Shown here: positions 1 to 11,674 of the stretch, piece by piece
Layout of the letters: each line of letters begins with the position of its first letter
How positions within the stretch are numbered: the first letter of the stretch is position 1
Position numbers and translations under genes: made by a program
The notes under the pieces: generated by a model
Databases searched by the model: none
What the model was told of the DNA's origin: nothing
What the model saw: only the letters and a program-made list of their open reading frames with translations
Origin: Takifugu bimaculatus
Lineage: Eukaryota; Chordata; Actinopteri; Tetraodontiformes; Tetraodontidae
Assembly: GCA_004026145.2 (NCBI GenBank)
Contig: CP034977.1
Span: forward strand, 1 to 64,000
Length of the DNA: 64,000 nucleotides
Reading direction: 5' to 3'

Positions 1-258
1 TAAATGGGAGGAAATATTACACCATTTAAACAGTGAATCATGCTGCATGGTTCGAATCAAAAGTCATTCAGGTCTGCCTGCTTACCAAATCATCCCTGCA
101 GTGTGTGTCCACATCCTGCTGGTCTACAGGAGACTGACTGAGAGTGTGTCTGAAGACTTTATACAGTAGAAAAGACTCACGTCATCACCATCAGCACCAT
201 TATAGAAAGTGTAACTCAACAGAATCTGTTTTCCTGAGTCATCTGTTGTGAGCAGATG
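1..258 (-). promoter_or_regulatory. Promoter and 5' exon of a type A receptor lying left of the window
   Basis: The sequence matches the upstream block of the type A genes. It has a paired E-box (CATCTG at 240-245, CAGATG at 253-258, read on + as an inverted pair), the TATA string as TTTATA near 157-162, and a minus-strand splice donor in the string tgcttacc near 79. The intron polypyrimidine region runs off position 1, so the start codon of this receptor should lie within a few tens of bases outside the window. Confidence 0.7.
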
Positions 259-1284
259 CTTTAGATGTTATCTTTCACGACACAGAAAAACATCAATCAT
301 TTGTTTCACCACAACTTGAAGGTCGTACCAGTGATCCTCAGCTGAGACAAAACTTCAGGGTTCGTGAATTTTCACGATGGCTCAAAATATGATGAAGTTC
401 TCTGCCTGAGTGAAATAATCCCCGAGTTTTATGTATGTAAATGTAGAAGTGAATGCCAGAATGTTGCTCCCCTGTGTTTCTACAGGAGCCTTGACCGGAC
501 AAAGAGCTGCAAATATGACGTTTAAAGAAGCAGTATGTAAGAAATCTGTTTAAAGCAATCATACAATGGCCCAAATATGTCAACAAACATTCAGGAAAAA
601 TGTTAATTTCAAATACTTATGTGACTGACAACAATAGCCTCTTTTCAAAAGTCAAGTGTCAGCCTGTAAATAATGGCAATGTTTACATTTTGTGTTTTGT
701 TCCGTTTCCCAGCACCGATCGATCAAGCACAAAGTGTTTCAGCATCCAGGTGACCAGTTCCCACTGAGCTTCTGCTACAAATGTTTCGAGTCACAAATGT
801 CTGTGGTTATTAATGCTAAAAGTGCTGGTTATGATTCCCAACAACATCGTAACAAAGACGGCTGGCACGGTCCAGACATTTCAAATATTCCCCACATTCG
901 AATAATTGTTGCTCATTCAGGAAACATTTCAACCACACTTCCTGTTTTTCCACCATATCAATACCCACTTGTTCAATACATTTCCAGCAAATAAGACCAT
1001 ATGCACAAAACATCTGGTATCATATTTATTAGTATCAGGGTGAAGTGTACAATTTCACAATCCATTCTGAAAATAAACAAACAATGACATCCCATTCACA
1101 CATGGTGTGGGGGCAGAAAGCAAATAAAACAACAAAATGCCACCTGATGAGTTTCTGAAAGTTAGAGGACAGAATGTTAATGTTGGAAGACACAGCATTA
1201 CCAACAAGGAAACTTTGGCAGGAATATATACATTCAAAATAAACACATCAGATTAAGTCACATAGAAAAAAAGTCCAAATAAAA
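259..1284. repeat. Type A unit spacer, first copy in window
   Basis: About 1 kb of intergenic sequence repeated in every type A unit. It contains an 82-codon minus-strand frame (338-586) that recurs in the other spacers. A diverged copy near 24.6 kb has stops in that frame, so it is treated as noncoding. The 3' flank of the receptor at 1979 is interrupted by a SINE starting at 1295. Confidence 0.75.
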
Positions 1285-1729
1285 CAACTGTAAACTCACT
1301 CACTCACTCACTCACTCACTCACTCACTCACTCACTCACTCACTCACTCACTACCGCTTGTTCCTCCACTGAGGGTCGCGGGGGACTGGAGCCTATCCCA
1401 GCACAATGGGCGGAGGCAGGGTACACCCTGGACTGGATGCCAGTCAATCGCAGGGCTAACACATACAGACAAACAACCATTCTCTCTCACACTCACACCT
1501 ACGGGCAATTTAGAGTTTCCAAGTAGCCTAATCCCCAATCATGCACGTCTTTGGAGTATGGGAGGAAGCCGGAGTACCCGGAGAGAACCCACGCAGGCAC
1601 AGGGAGAACATGCAAACTCCACACAGAAAGTCCCCAGCCTCAGTCCCAACCGGGGATCGAACCCAGGGCCTTCTTGCTGTGAGGCCACAGTGCTAACCAC
1701 CACACCACCGTGCTGCCCCCAACTGTAAA
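1285..1729 (-). mobile_element. tRNA-derived SINE with 10-bp target duplication
   Basis: Read on the minus strand, the element starts with gggcagcacggtggtg. It has an A-box-like GTGGTTAGCACTGT and a B-box-like GGTTCGATCCC, as expected for an RNA polymerase III promoter taken from a tRNA. It ends in a (GTGA)n microsatellite tail (about 1295-1352 on +). The direct repeat CAACTGTAAA flanks it at 1285-1294 and 1720-1729. Other A-unit spacers have this 10-mer once, so this is a clean retroposition into one unit. The family is a common teleost repeat that I do not name with certainty. Confidence 0.8.
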
Positions 1730-1978
1730 TTATTCATTCCAAATCTATTACTTGATATATTTTTCTAATTTTCAATTTATAAAAAAAATCAAACTAGCAC
1801 AAAGATAGATCTTGAATTTGATTTTATGAAAATGGGTGTTTGTTGCCGTCAGGAAGGAAAATGTACCAAAAGCTGATTATGAAAGAGGGCTTAAATGAAG
1901 AAATCCCCTAAAATTCTGCCTTTATAAAATCAAGTGATGTAAATATGCATCGAACAGGTAAGATGAGTTTGACACTCA

Positions 1979-2911
1979 TCAGTAATCAAGTAAATCCAAT
2001 CTTTTTTTTGTAAAGCCACATAGAGCCAAATATTGCAAAGCATTTAAAAACTTCTCATCCCTCAGACCGTAGATGAGAGGACTCAGACACCTCGGAGCCA
2101 GAATGAAAGTCACGTAGTTAAAGTATCTGACATTAATATACAATAATAGATCTATTTTGATAATAGCAGATTCTATAAACGGACACCACAGCTGGATGAG
2201 GCAGAGCAGCAGCTGGAAAGCATGAAGGATCACCGTACTGAGCCCCTTCCATGTTGACTTTTTGTTCTCTCCTGATGCAGCTTTGGCAACTTTCATAATT
2301 TTCACATAAGAGAAAGTGATGGTGATGGACATGATGAAGAAGTAAAACTGATATACAGCAAATTTAAAGTGATTCTGCCAGGGGAGGGAGACAAACATCT
2401 CCATGGAGCAGCGCTTGTGCTGTGTATACACAGAACTGGGGCTGCTGCAAAAGGTGGATAGAATGATGAAGCAGGGCACACTGCTGACAGTAAGGATGAT
2501 CAGGATACATTTCTGAGTGTTGTGCAGGGAGCAAAGCTCCGGGTGCCGTAAAGGCAGGCAAATGGCCACGTACCGCTCCAGCGTCATTGCTGTCAGAGTG
2601 ACCGGCGTGACAAACATACACAGACACACAATCAGGTAGAAAACGATGCACAGGCTGACTTCTATGGTGAAATAAGTGGAATGCAAATCAGGAGAAGGTT
2701 AGCTATGATTAAAAATGCTGTCAGACACAAGAGTGATAAGAAACAGAATGTAACGCATGGTTGAGAGAAAGACCTGGTTTGAGAAGACAGTTGCGATCAG
2801 AAGCAGGTTAATAGAAACGAAAATTGACACAATGAGCTGTGTAATAATGATCTTCTCGAAGATTTGAACTTGCAGGGAGACGCCTCCAGCCACTGAAGCA
2901 TTATCTGACAT
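1979..2911 (-). pseudogene. Type A odorant receptor 131-2-like, frame disrupted
   Basis: The product would be a seven-helix odorant receptor of the plasma membrane. The ATG at 2911 (MSDNAS) begins a frame that leaves register after VSDS in helix 2, near 2719, where two bases are missing relative to sister genes. One more base is missing near 2688, which restores register. The rest (1979-2686) runs open through TLERYVAICLPLRH, PLIYGLRDEKF and the stop. About 30 bases are out of frame and include a TAG. The intracellular C-terminus matches the other A genes apart from a changed GFTKKR. This could be a real pseudogene or a consensus error, and no mirror copy is in the window to compare. Confidence 0.8.
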
Positions 2912-3196
2912 TCTGATTCTGCACAAGAAATCTGTAAATGGGAGGAAATATTACACCTATTTAAACAGTGAAATCATGCTGCATGGTTTGAGTCAAAGGT
3001 CATTCAGGTCTGCCTGCTTACCAAATCATCCCTGCAGTGTGTGTCCACATCCTGCTGGTCTGCAGGAGACTGACTGAGAGTGTGTGTCTGAAGACTTTAT
3101 ACAGTAGAAACGACTCACGTCATCACCATCAGCACCATTATAGAAAGTGTAACTCAACAGAATCTCTTTTCCTGAGTCATCTGTTGTGAGCAGATG
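2912..3196 (-). promoter_or_regulatory. Upstream block of the 1979 receptor
   Basis: It contains the paired E-box (3178-3183 and 3191-3196), the AP-1-like TGACTCA overlapping it, a TATA box (reverse complement TTTATA at 3096-3101), a noncoding-exon-like segment ending at a GTAAGC donor, and two candidate acceptors just upstream of the ATG. Confidence 0.6.
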
Positions 3197-4482
3197 CTTT
3201 AGATGTTATCTTTCACGACACAGAAAAACGTCAATCATTTGTTGCACCACAACTTGAAGGTCGTACCAGTGATCCTCAGCTGAGACAAAACTTCAGGGTT
3301 CGTGAATTTTCACGATGGCTCAAAATATGATGAAGTTCTCTGCCTGAGCGAAATAATCCCCGAGTTTTATGTCTGTAAATGTAGAAGTGAATGCCAGAAT
3401 GTTGCTCCTCTGTGTTTCTACAGGAGCCTTGAGCGGACAAACAGCCGAAAATGACGTTAAAGAAGCAGTATGTAAGAAATCTGTTTAAAGCAATCATACA
3501 ATGGCCCAAATATGTCAACAAACATTAAGGAAAAATGTTAATTTCAAATACTTATGTGACTGACAACAATAGCCTCTTTTCAAAAGTCAAGTGTCAGCCT
3601 GTAAATAATGGCAATGTTTACATTTTGTGTTTTGTTCCGTTTCCCAGCACCGATCGATCAAGCACAAAGTGTTTCAGCATCCAGGTGACCAGTTCCCACC
3701 AGCTTCTGCTACAAATGTTTCGAGTCACAAATGTCTGTGGTTATTAATGCTAAAAGTGCTGGTTATGATTCCCAACAACATCGTAACAAAGACCGCTGGC
3801 ACGGTCCAGACATTTCAAATATTCCCCACATTTGAATAATTGTTGCTCATTCAGGAAACATTTCAACCACACTTCCTGTTTTTCCACCATATCAAATACC
3901 CACTTGTTCAATACATTTCCAGCAAATAAGACCAATATGCACAAAACATCTGGTATCATATTTATTAGTATCAGGGTGAAGTGTACAATTTCAATCTATT
4001 CTGAAAGTAAACAAACAATGACATCCCATTCACACATGGTGTGGGGGCAGAAAGCAAAATAAAACAACATAATGCCACCTGATGAGTTTCTGAAAGTTAG
4101 AGGACAGAATGTGAATGTTGGAAGACACAGCATTACCAACAAGGAAACTTTGGCAGGAATATAATACATTCAAAATAAACACATCAGATTAAGTCACATA
4201 GAAAAAAAGTCCAAATAAAACAACTGTAAACTATTCATTCCAAATCAATTACTTGATATATTTTTCTAATTTTCAATTTATAACAAAAATCAAACTAGAC
4301 AAAGATAGATCTTGAATTTGATTTTATGAAAATGGGTGTTTGTTGCCGTCAGGAAGGAAAATGTACCACAAAGCTGATAATGACAAGAGAGCTTAAATGA
4401 AGAAATCCCTAAAATTCTGCCTTTCTAAATCAGTCAAGTGATGTAAATATGCATCGAACAGGTAAGATGAGTTTGACACTCA
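3197..4482. repeat. Type A unit spacer
   Basis: This spacer shows how the block looks without the SINE present in the first unit. The recurring 82-codon frame is shortened to 81 by small deletions near 3450-3460, which argues against a coding role. Confidence 0.7.
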
Positions 4483-5418
4483 TCAGTAATCAAGTAAATC
4501 CAATCTTTTTTTGTACAAGCCACACAGAGCCAAATATTTCAAAGCATTTAAAAACTTCTCATCCCTCAGACCGTAGATGAGAGGACTCAGACACCTCGGA
4601 GCCAGAATGAAAGTCACGTAGTTAAAGTATCTGACATTAATATACAATAATAGATCTATTTTGATAATAGCAGATTCTATAAACGGACACCACAGCTGGA
4701 TGAGGCAGAGCAGCAGCTGGAAAGCATGAAGGATCACCGTCCTGAGCCCCTTCCATGTTGACTTTGTTCTCTCCTGATGCAGCTTTGGCAACTTTCATAA
4801 TTTTCACATAAGAGAAAGTGATGGTGATGGACATGATGAAGAAGTAAAACTGATATACAGCAAATTTAAAGTGATTCTGCCAGGGGAGGGGGACAAACAT
4901 CTCCATGGAGCAGCGCTTGTGCTGTGTATACACAGAACTGGAGGCTGCTGCAATGAAGGTGGATAGAATGATGAAGCAGGGCACACTGCTGACAGTAAGG
5001 ATGATCAGGATACATTTCTGAGTGTTGTGCAGGGAGCAAAGCTCCGGGTGCCGTAAAGGCAGGCAAATGGCCACGTACCGCTCCAGCGTCATTGCTGTCA
5101 GAGTGACCGGCGTGACAAACATACACTGACACACAATCAGGTAGAAAATGATGCACAGGCTGACTTGCATAGTGAAATAGATGTTATACAAAATCAGGAG
5201 AAGGTCAGATAGGATTAAAAATACACTGTCAGACACAAGATGATAAGAAACAGAATGTAACGCATGGTTGAGAGAAAGACCTGGTTTGAGAAGACAGTTG
5301 CGATCAGAAGCAGGTTGATCATAAAGAAAATTGACACAATGAGCTGTGTAATAATGATCTGCTCGAAGATTCGAGCTCGCAGGGAGACGCCTCCAGCCAC
5401 TGAAGCATTATCTGACAT
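4483..5418 (-). pseudogene. Type A odorant receptor 131-2-like, two frameshifts
   Basis: ATG at 5418. The frame is open through helix 1 and into helix 2, then shifts near 5240, where one base is missing in the string encoding LITLVSD. It continues as 4637-5236 through helices 3 to 5. It shifts again near 4765, where AGENKK-coding A residues are reduced by two, and the tail resumes as 4483-4791. All conserved landmarks remain at the DNA level: ERY after helix 3, the second extracellular loop cysteine in KRCSMEM, and SPLIYGLRDEKF in helix 7. Both lesions lie in or near short homopolymers, so sequencing error is a live alternative. Confidence 0.8.
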
Positions 5419-5702
5419 TCTGATTCTGCACAAGAAATCTGTAAATGGGAGGAAAATTACGCCTATTTAAACAGTGAAATCATGCTGCATGGTTTGAGTC
5501 AAAAGTCATTCAGGTCTGCCTGCTTACCAAATCATCCCTGCAGTGTGTGTCCACATCCTGCTGGTCTGCAGGAGACTGACTGAGAGTGTGTGTCTGAAGA
5601 CTTTATACAGTAGAAACGACTCACGTCATCACCATCAGCACCATTATAGAAAGTGTAACTCAACAGAATCTGTTTTCCTGAGTCATCTGTTGTGAGCAGA
5701 TG
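5419..5702 (-). promoter_or_regulatory. Upstream block of the 4483 receptor
   Basis: Paired E-boxes at 5684-5689 and 5697-5702 with the AP-1-like string, CRE-like TGACGTGA, TATA box and putative 5' exon and intron. All are intact in this copy even though the receptor frame is broken. Confidence 0.6.
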
Positions 5703-6026
5703 CTTTAGATGTTATCTTTCACGACACAGAAAAACGTCAATCATTTGTTGCACCACAACTTGAAGGTCGTACCAGTGATCCTCAGCTGAGACAAAACTTC
5801 AGGGTTCGTGAATTTTCACGATGGCTCAAAATATGATGAAGTTCTCTGCCTGAGTGAAATAATCCCCGAGTTTTATGTATGTAAATGTAGAAGTGAATGC
5901 CAGAATGTTGCTCCCCTGTGTTTCTACAGGAGCCTTGAGCAGACAAACAGCCACAAATATGATGTTTAAAGAAGCAGTATGTAAGAAATCTGTTTAAATA
6001 AATCATACAATGGCCCAAATATGTCA
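5703..6026. repeat. Type A unit spacer, interrupted by an insertion
   Basis: The spacer is homologous to the others up to the string tgtcaacaaa. There it is broken by a foreign 506-bp block and resumes at 6538 with acaaacattaagg. Confidence 0.75.
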
Positions 6027-6542
6027 ACAAATATGTAGTATCTGACCCGTTCTATGCAGGCTTTACCTCTGTAAGGCCATAATGTGTTTAGCACCCAGCC
6101 TAAGCACCATATTAGGACATGCTCCACATGTGTGTCCTGTGTCTTCTTCCTTTATGGAAAAGGAGCTCCTAAAAGATGACACTGGAGCCTGTGGGCCCCT
6201 GGTTGTTCTCCATATGAGGATGTGTAGCATGAAGCATCTTCAAGTATTCCCTTTTTTGGTAATAACTGAACGCTATACCATTGGGTTGGCCATATTGTAT
6301 AGCGTGAGGTCATCAATAAAGAATGTGTTTACTCGACTGTATAAGAAGGAGGTGACGATGAAGACACCTCGGAGTTCTTCACCATCGGGACCACAAAACC
6401 TCCCTCGGGCATGCTGCAGTGTCCGATTGATACCTGACTGTTCTCTCCAATAAACATCTTTGATAACCAAGTCGGTGTCTGCGAAGATTCCTTCCTCATC
6501 AACACATCTCGGCTACCACCAGGAGAAGATTCACAACACAAA
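6027..6542 (+). mobile_element. Candidate solo LTR with 5-bp target duplication
   Basis: A block of about 506 bp (6032-6537) absent from all sister spacers, flanked by the direct repeat ACAAA (6027-6031 and 6538-6542). It contains two AATAAA strings (about 6315 and 6450), a promoter-like tataagaag region near 6340, and no long coding frame. These features fit a single retroviral or retrotransposon long terminal repeat left after recombination. The ends are not a clean TG...CA pair at the duplication boundary, so another class of insertion is possible. It is unrelated to the Ty3/gypsy element next to it. Confidence 0.5.
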
Positions 6543-6631
6543 CATTAAGGAAAAATGTTAATTTCAAATACTTATGTGACTGACAACAATAGCCTCTTTT
6601 CAAAAGTCAAGTGTCAGCCTGTAAATAATGG

Positions 6632-7168
6632 TGTCACAGCCCCTTTTCCCCAGTTCCCTCCTGTCCCAGTACTTTTCCACTGCCCTGATCACACCACACC
6701 CTCTGATCACCACACCTGCTCTCAGTCACTGATCACCACACCTGCTCACACTCACTCAGTGCCAGATTGTTCTCTGCTTTTATGCGAGACTTTCCAGTGT
6801 TGTTTCCCTGCCGGATTACCCGTTACCGACCCTGCCTGTCTTCGTTCTGCCTGCCTTGCCTGTTCCCCCTGCCTTGCCCGACAACCTACCTGCTTTCTGC
6901 CCCTGACTACGACTTCTGCCTCAGCGTCTCTGGTTCCTGTCTGCTCACCTGGTTTAGACTTCCGCCCGGCCCCGACTTCGCTGCTGCTCGTCCCACTTCC
7001 CGAGCCTGCAACCCATAGACTTTGTGCGGGCCCAGAGCCTGAAGAACGGACTATTTCCTGTGTTTCCTTGTCTGCCTGAGTTCCTGTTTGCCCGTGTGTT
7101 AATAAAAGTCATTACTACGGTCCAGCTTTCCAGAGTGCTGCATTTGGGTCCAAACTGCACCCGTCACA
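6632..7168 (+). repeat. 5' LTR, shortened
   Basis: Starts TGTCACAGCC and ends CCGTCACA. It carries an AATAAA signal near 7099. At 537 bp it is about 92 bp shorter than the 3' LTR. It lacks two of the short tandem repeats and the segment that in the 3' LTR contains gtgtatatattc, the best TATA candidate. This copy has therefore probably lost its own promoter. Confidence 0.88.
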
Positions 7169-7183
7169 GTACAATCTGGCCAA

Positions 7184-8181
7184 ACATGGACCCAGCACAC
7201 TCGTCACCACCTCAGTCTCGTTTGGACCAAGTGGAGGGAAGGCTCCAACAATTCGAGGCCCAGCTAGCCTCCAATGCTGCGGAGGCTCGGCAGACAGCAT
7301 CGGCCCTGGAGCGGCATTAAGGTCAGTAGCCACCCAGGTCCAACAGCTGGTGGTCTCAGTGTCACAACCGGCCGCTCCTGTTCCTGCTCCAGCTCCTCCT
7401 CCTCCGGTTCCTCTCCCCCACCAGGCACTGCTCCAGAGCCCCGGGTGGGAACCCCACAGCGTTATTCTGGGGACCCAGAGGGCTGCAATCCGTTCCTCAC
7501 GAACTGTTCAATCCTGTTCGCTCTGCAGCCCTACACCTTCGCCTCGGAGGCGGCGAAGGTCGCCTTTACCATCAATCACCTGACTGGCAGAGCACGCCTG
7601 TGGGGAACGGCAGAGTGGGAGAGGGGCACGCCGGCCTGTTCCTCTTTCCAGGCCTTCTCTGCGGAACTTCGTAAGGTTTTTGGGCCTGTTTCTCTGGGCC
7701 CGGATGCCACCGGGGGACTCATGAGCGTGAAGCAGGGAAGTCGGCCCATTGCTGACTACGCTATCGACTTCCGTACCCGGGCCCGGCTTAGTGACTGGAA
7801 CCCAGCAGCCCAGTGCGACGCCTTCCTCAATGGGCTAGCACCATACATAAAGGATGCGTTGGTTCCCTTTGATCTTCCGCCCTCCCTTGATGGACTCATC
7901 AACCTGACTTCAAGGCTGGACAGGCGCATCCAGGCAAGGAGAAGAGAGCTACGCCAGGGAGAGGCGGAGCACCGGTTGTCTGCCCGCCTGCGAGGATCTC
8001 CAGCCGCCTCCAACCTTCTCACAGGGCCCGCATCTGGGGGGGCCGAACCCATGCAGGTGGGACGCACCAGCCTGATCCTGCGGAGCGAGAGCGACGACGA
8101 CAGGGGAACCTCTGTCTCTACTGCGGACAGGCTGGGCACTTTGTCTCTCATTGCCCAGTAAAAGGGAGGGCTCAGCAGTAG
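7184..8181 (+). pseudogene. Retrotransposon gag, frameshifted
   Basis: The capsid-like structural protein of the element. It starts at the ATG at 7184 (MDPAHSS), passes a coiled, glutamine- and alanine-rich N-terminal stretch, and stops early at 7318. The body is readable in another frame from about 7410 to 8085, with the gag core around FLTNCSILFALQP and WNPAAQCDAFLNGL. A second shift near 8085 moves the CCHC zinc knuckle (Cys codons 8113 and 8122, His and the last Cys to 8154, pattern CX2CX4HX4C) into a third frame that ends at TAG 8179-8181. There is no clear primer binding site after the 5' LTR. Confidence 0.85.
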
Positions 8182-8219
8182 ACGGGGCGGACTGCTGAGC
8201 CGGACTCAAGACTCTGCCC

Positions 8220-11200
8220 CCTGCCACGGCCATTGTTTCACGTCCGCTTCTGTTGGCGGGGGGCTCTCACACCCTCGCCACCTTCATAGACTCCGGGGCT
8301 GATGTCACCTGATCGATGAGGAGCTCGCCGTCCAGCTGGGTATCGACCGGGTTCCGTTACCACATTCAGTTCCTGCCAGCGCCCTGGATGGCCATCTCCT
8401 AGGGACTGTCACTCACCAGACCACGCCCATCCACATGCTTCTGTCGGGCAACCACCACGAGACCATACAATTCCACGTCCTGAAGTCACCTCACCTCCCA
8501 CTCATCCTTGGTTACCCCTGGCTCCGTCGTCACAACCCCCACATTGACTGGGCGACGGGTTCCATTCTGGGGTGGAGTTCCTCTGTCACCAGGTCTGCCT
8601 TAATCAAGCTGCCGCGCCTCTATTATCAGTCGAATCCATTCCGGCCCCCGACCTGTCTGCGGTACCCTCCGAGTACCATGACTTCCGGGAGGTGTTCAGC
8701 AAGGCTAAGGCTACCTCCCTGCCCCCTCATCGACCCTACGACTGCGCCATAGACCTTCAGCCCGGCACCACGCCTCCCAAGGGTCGTCTCTACTCACTGT
8801 CTGCGCCAGAAAGAGAGGCCATGGAGGTCTACATTAATGATGCTCTGGCTGCCGGATTATCCGTCCCTCCTCATCGCCTGCTGGGGCAGGGTTCTTCTTT
8901 GTGGAGAAGAAGGACAGGTCCCTGAGGCCCTGCATCGACTACAGGGGCCTCAATGAGATCACGGTCAAGAATCGATACCCTCTCCCACTCATCGCTTCAG
9001 CCTTTGAGCTGCTTCAGGGGGCCATGGTCTTCACCAAGTTGGATCTCCGCAATGCCTACCACCTAGTCCGGATCCGGGAGGGGGACGAGTGGAAGACCGC
9101 CTTCAACACACCCACTGGACACTATGAGTACCTGGTCATGCCTTTCGGCCTTACTAATGCCCCGGCCGTATTCCAGGCACTCATTAATGACATTTTGAGA
9201 GACATGCTCAACAAGACTGTGTTTGTCTACCTGGACGACATCCTGATCTTCTCCCGTTCCAAGGAGGAACACGTGCATCATGTCCAGGCCGTCCTCCAAC
9301 GCCTGCTGGAGAACTCGCTGTTTGTCAAGGCCGAGAAGTGTGAATTCCATGCTACCTCCGTCTCTTTCCTGGGATACATTATCGGTCAAGGCAGTGTGGA
9401 GATGGACCCCTCCAAGGTCTCTGCCGTCACCTCCTGGCCCGTCCCAGAGTCCCGGAGACAGCTGCAACGGTTCCTGGGATTCGCCAACTTCTACCAAAGG
9501 TTCATCCGGGGATACAGCACCGTGGCCGCTCCGCTCACTTCTCTCACCTCCTCCAAGGTACCCTTCCGTTGGTCCCAGGCTGCCGAGGAGGCATTCCAGA
9601 ACCTCAAGGCCCGGTTCACCTCAGCTCCCATTCTCCTGGTTCCTGATCCTGAAAGGCACTTCATAGTAGAGGTCGATGCTTCTGATGTGGGGATCGGCGC
9701 CGTTCTCTCTCAACGCTCTGCTGATGACCAGAAAATGCACCCCTGTGCCTTCTTCTCCACGTCTGTCTCCGGCAGAACAAATTATGACATTGGGAACCGA
9801 GAACTGTTGGCGGTGAAACTGGCGTTGGAGGAATGGCGTCACTGGTTAGAGGGGACTAAATTGCCCTTCCTGGTTTGGACGGACCACAAGAACCTGGAGT
9901 ACATCCGGTCGGCTAAGAGACTGAACTCCCGTCAGGCCAGGTGGTCCCTGTTCTTTACCAGGTTCAACTTTTCCCCCTCTCCTATCGCCGGGCTCCCGCA
10001 ACGTCAAGCCTGACGCTCTATCTCGCCAGTTCCTGGGAACAGAAGACACTGCCCTCAACCCAGACACCATTCTTCCTGCTCCCTGCCTTGTGGCTTCTCT
10101 CACCTGGGAGGTGGAGGAGCGTGTAAAGGCTGCACTGGAGAACCAACCTGGTCCCAGCTCCTGCCCACCTGACCGCCTGTTTGTCCCGGACGGTCTGAGG
10201 TCTGACGTCCTACAATGGGCCCACGGCTCCCGGCTCACTTGCCACCCAGGGATTCAGCGCACTAAAGAGGTCCTGCAGCGGCGGTTCTGGTGGCCCACTT
10301 TAGAGGAGGACACCAGAGAGTTTGTCAACGCCTGCCCGATCTGCAGTCTGCACAAGTCCTCCCGCCAGGCCCCTGCCGGTTACCTGCAACCTCTGCCTGT
10401 GCCACATCGACCCTGGTCCCATATTTCGCTGGACTTTGTTACCGGTCTGCCACTGTCGGGCGGATTCACCACTATCCTGACTGTGGTAGACCGGTTCAGC
10501 AAGATGGCCCACTTTGTGCCCCTACCCAAGCTTCCATCGGCCAAGGAGACTGCTGAACTTGTTCTACAGCACATATTTCGGCTCCACGGCCTTCCGTCGG
10601 ACGTAGTCTCTGATCGGGGTCCCCAGTTCACGTCCGTATTCTGGCGGAGTTCTGCAGCCTCATCGGGGCCACCGTAAGCCTGTCCTCTGGGTTCCATCCT
10701 CAATCCAACGGCCAATCGGAGAGGGTGAATCAGGAGATGGAGACGGCGCTTCGCTGCATGGCGTCCAGACACCCCTCCACTTGGTCCAAGCAGCTACTGT
10801 GGGTGGAATATGCCCACAACACCCTAACCAGCTCCGCCACTGGACTTTCTCCCTTCCAGTGCGCCTATGGCTTCCAGCCGCCGCTGTTCCCAGCCCTGGA
10901 GAGGGAAGCTTCCTGTCCGTCCGTCGAGGCTTTTATCCGCCGTTGCCGCCAGACCTGGACCCAGGCCAGGGCTGCTCTCCTACGAGCAGCTGACTGTTAC
11001 TCGACGGCAGCCAACCGCCGTCGCTCCCGGGCTCCCACTTACCTGGTGGGGCAGAAGGTATGGCTCTCGACCCGAGACCTTCCCTTGAGGGTGGAGTCCA
11101 AGAAGCTGGCTCCTAAGTTCATCGGGCCGTTTATTATCGAGAAGGTCATCAACCCTGCGGCTGTCAGGCTCAAGCTGCCCCGTGCCATGCGGATCCACCC

Positions 11201-11583
11201 AACTTCCATGTCTCCAGGATCAAGCCGGTTCGAGAGAGTCCGTTGATGCCTGCTTCTCAGCCGCCACCACCTCCACGGATTATTGATGGGGGTCCTGCCT
11301 TCACAGTTCGCCGCCTGCTGCTCCCGCCACCGTGGAAGGGGTCTTCAGTATCTCGTAGACTGGGAGGGATACGGCCCCGAGGAGAGGTCATGGGTCCCGG
11401 CCCGTCACATCCTGGATGCGCAGCTCATCCGCGAGTTCCATCACTGTCACCCTGACCAGCCCTCCAAGATCCCCAATGCTGGTGGGGGGTGCCAATTTAG
11501 AGACTCTGTCCTCCCTGTCATCCGAGGCTTCCAGCGACGAGGACGAAGAGGAAGCTGAGACGGAGGCCTCTGAAGAATTTTAG
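8220..11583 (+). pseudogene. Retrotransposon pol: protease, RT, RNase H, integrase, chromodomain
   Basis: The protease active site DSGAD is at 8289-8303, followed within three codons by a frameshift stop. Reverse transcriptase is open at 8901-10013, with the catalytic YLDD at 9228-9239 and LDLRNAYH upstream. RNase H follows, with EVDASD, NRELLAVK and TDHKNLEY. Integrase has the HHCC finger (CPICSLHK near 10335), then the D, DRGPQF and GFHPQSNGQSE acidic positions, split by shifts near 10650 and 11200. The terminal chromodomain (YLVDWEGYGPEERSW) is at about 11346-11420. Frameshifts also occur near 8582, 8880 and 9990. Several are absent from the mirror copy, so error and decay are mixed. Confidence 0.9.
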
Positions 11584-11660
11584 CCCTCCTCCAGGGCCCC
11601 CCCCTCCACCCACCCGGCTCAGCTTGGACTTTGTTTTTTGGGACGTCAGGGGCCGTCCCA

Positions 11661-11674
11661 TGAGAGGGGGGTTC
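11661..11674 (+). other. Polypurine tract before 3' LTR
   Basis: The purine run tgagaggggggttc lies immediately before the 3' LTR start, where plus-strand DNA priming takes place in LTR elements. Confidence 0.7.

Noticed and set aside
338..586. 82-codon frame upstream of each type A gene
   Set aside because: Persistence follows from recent duplication. A diverged copy near 24.6 kb and 47.7 kb has stops in the same frame, and some units have frame-changing deletions.
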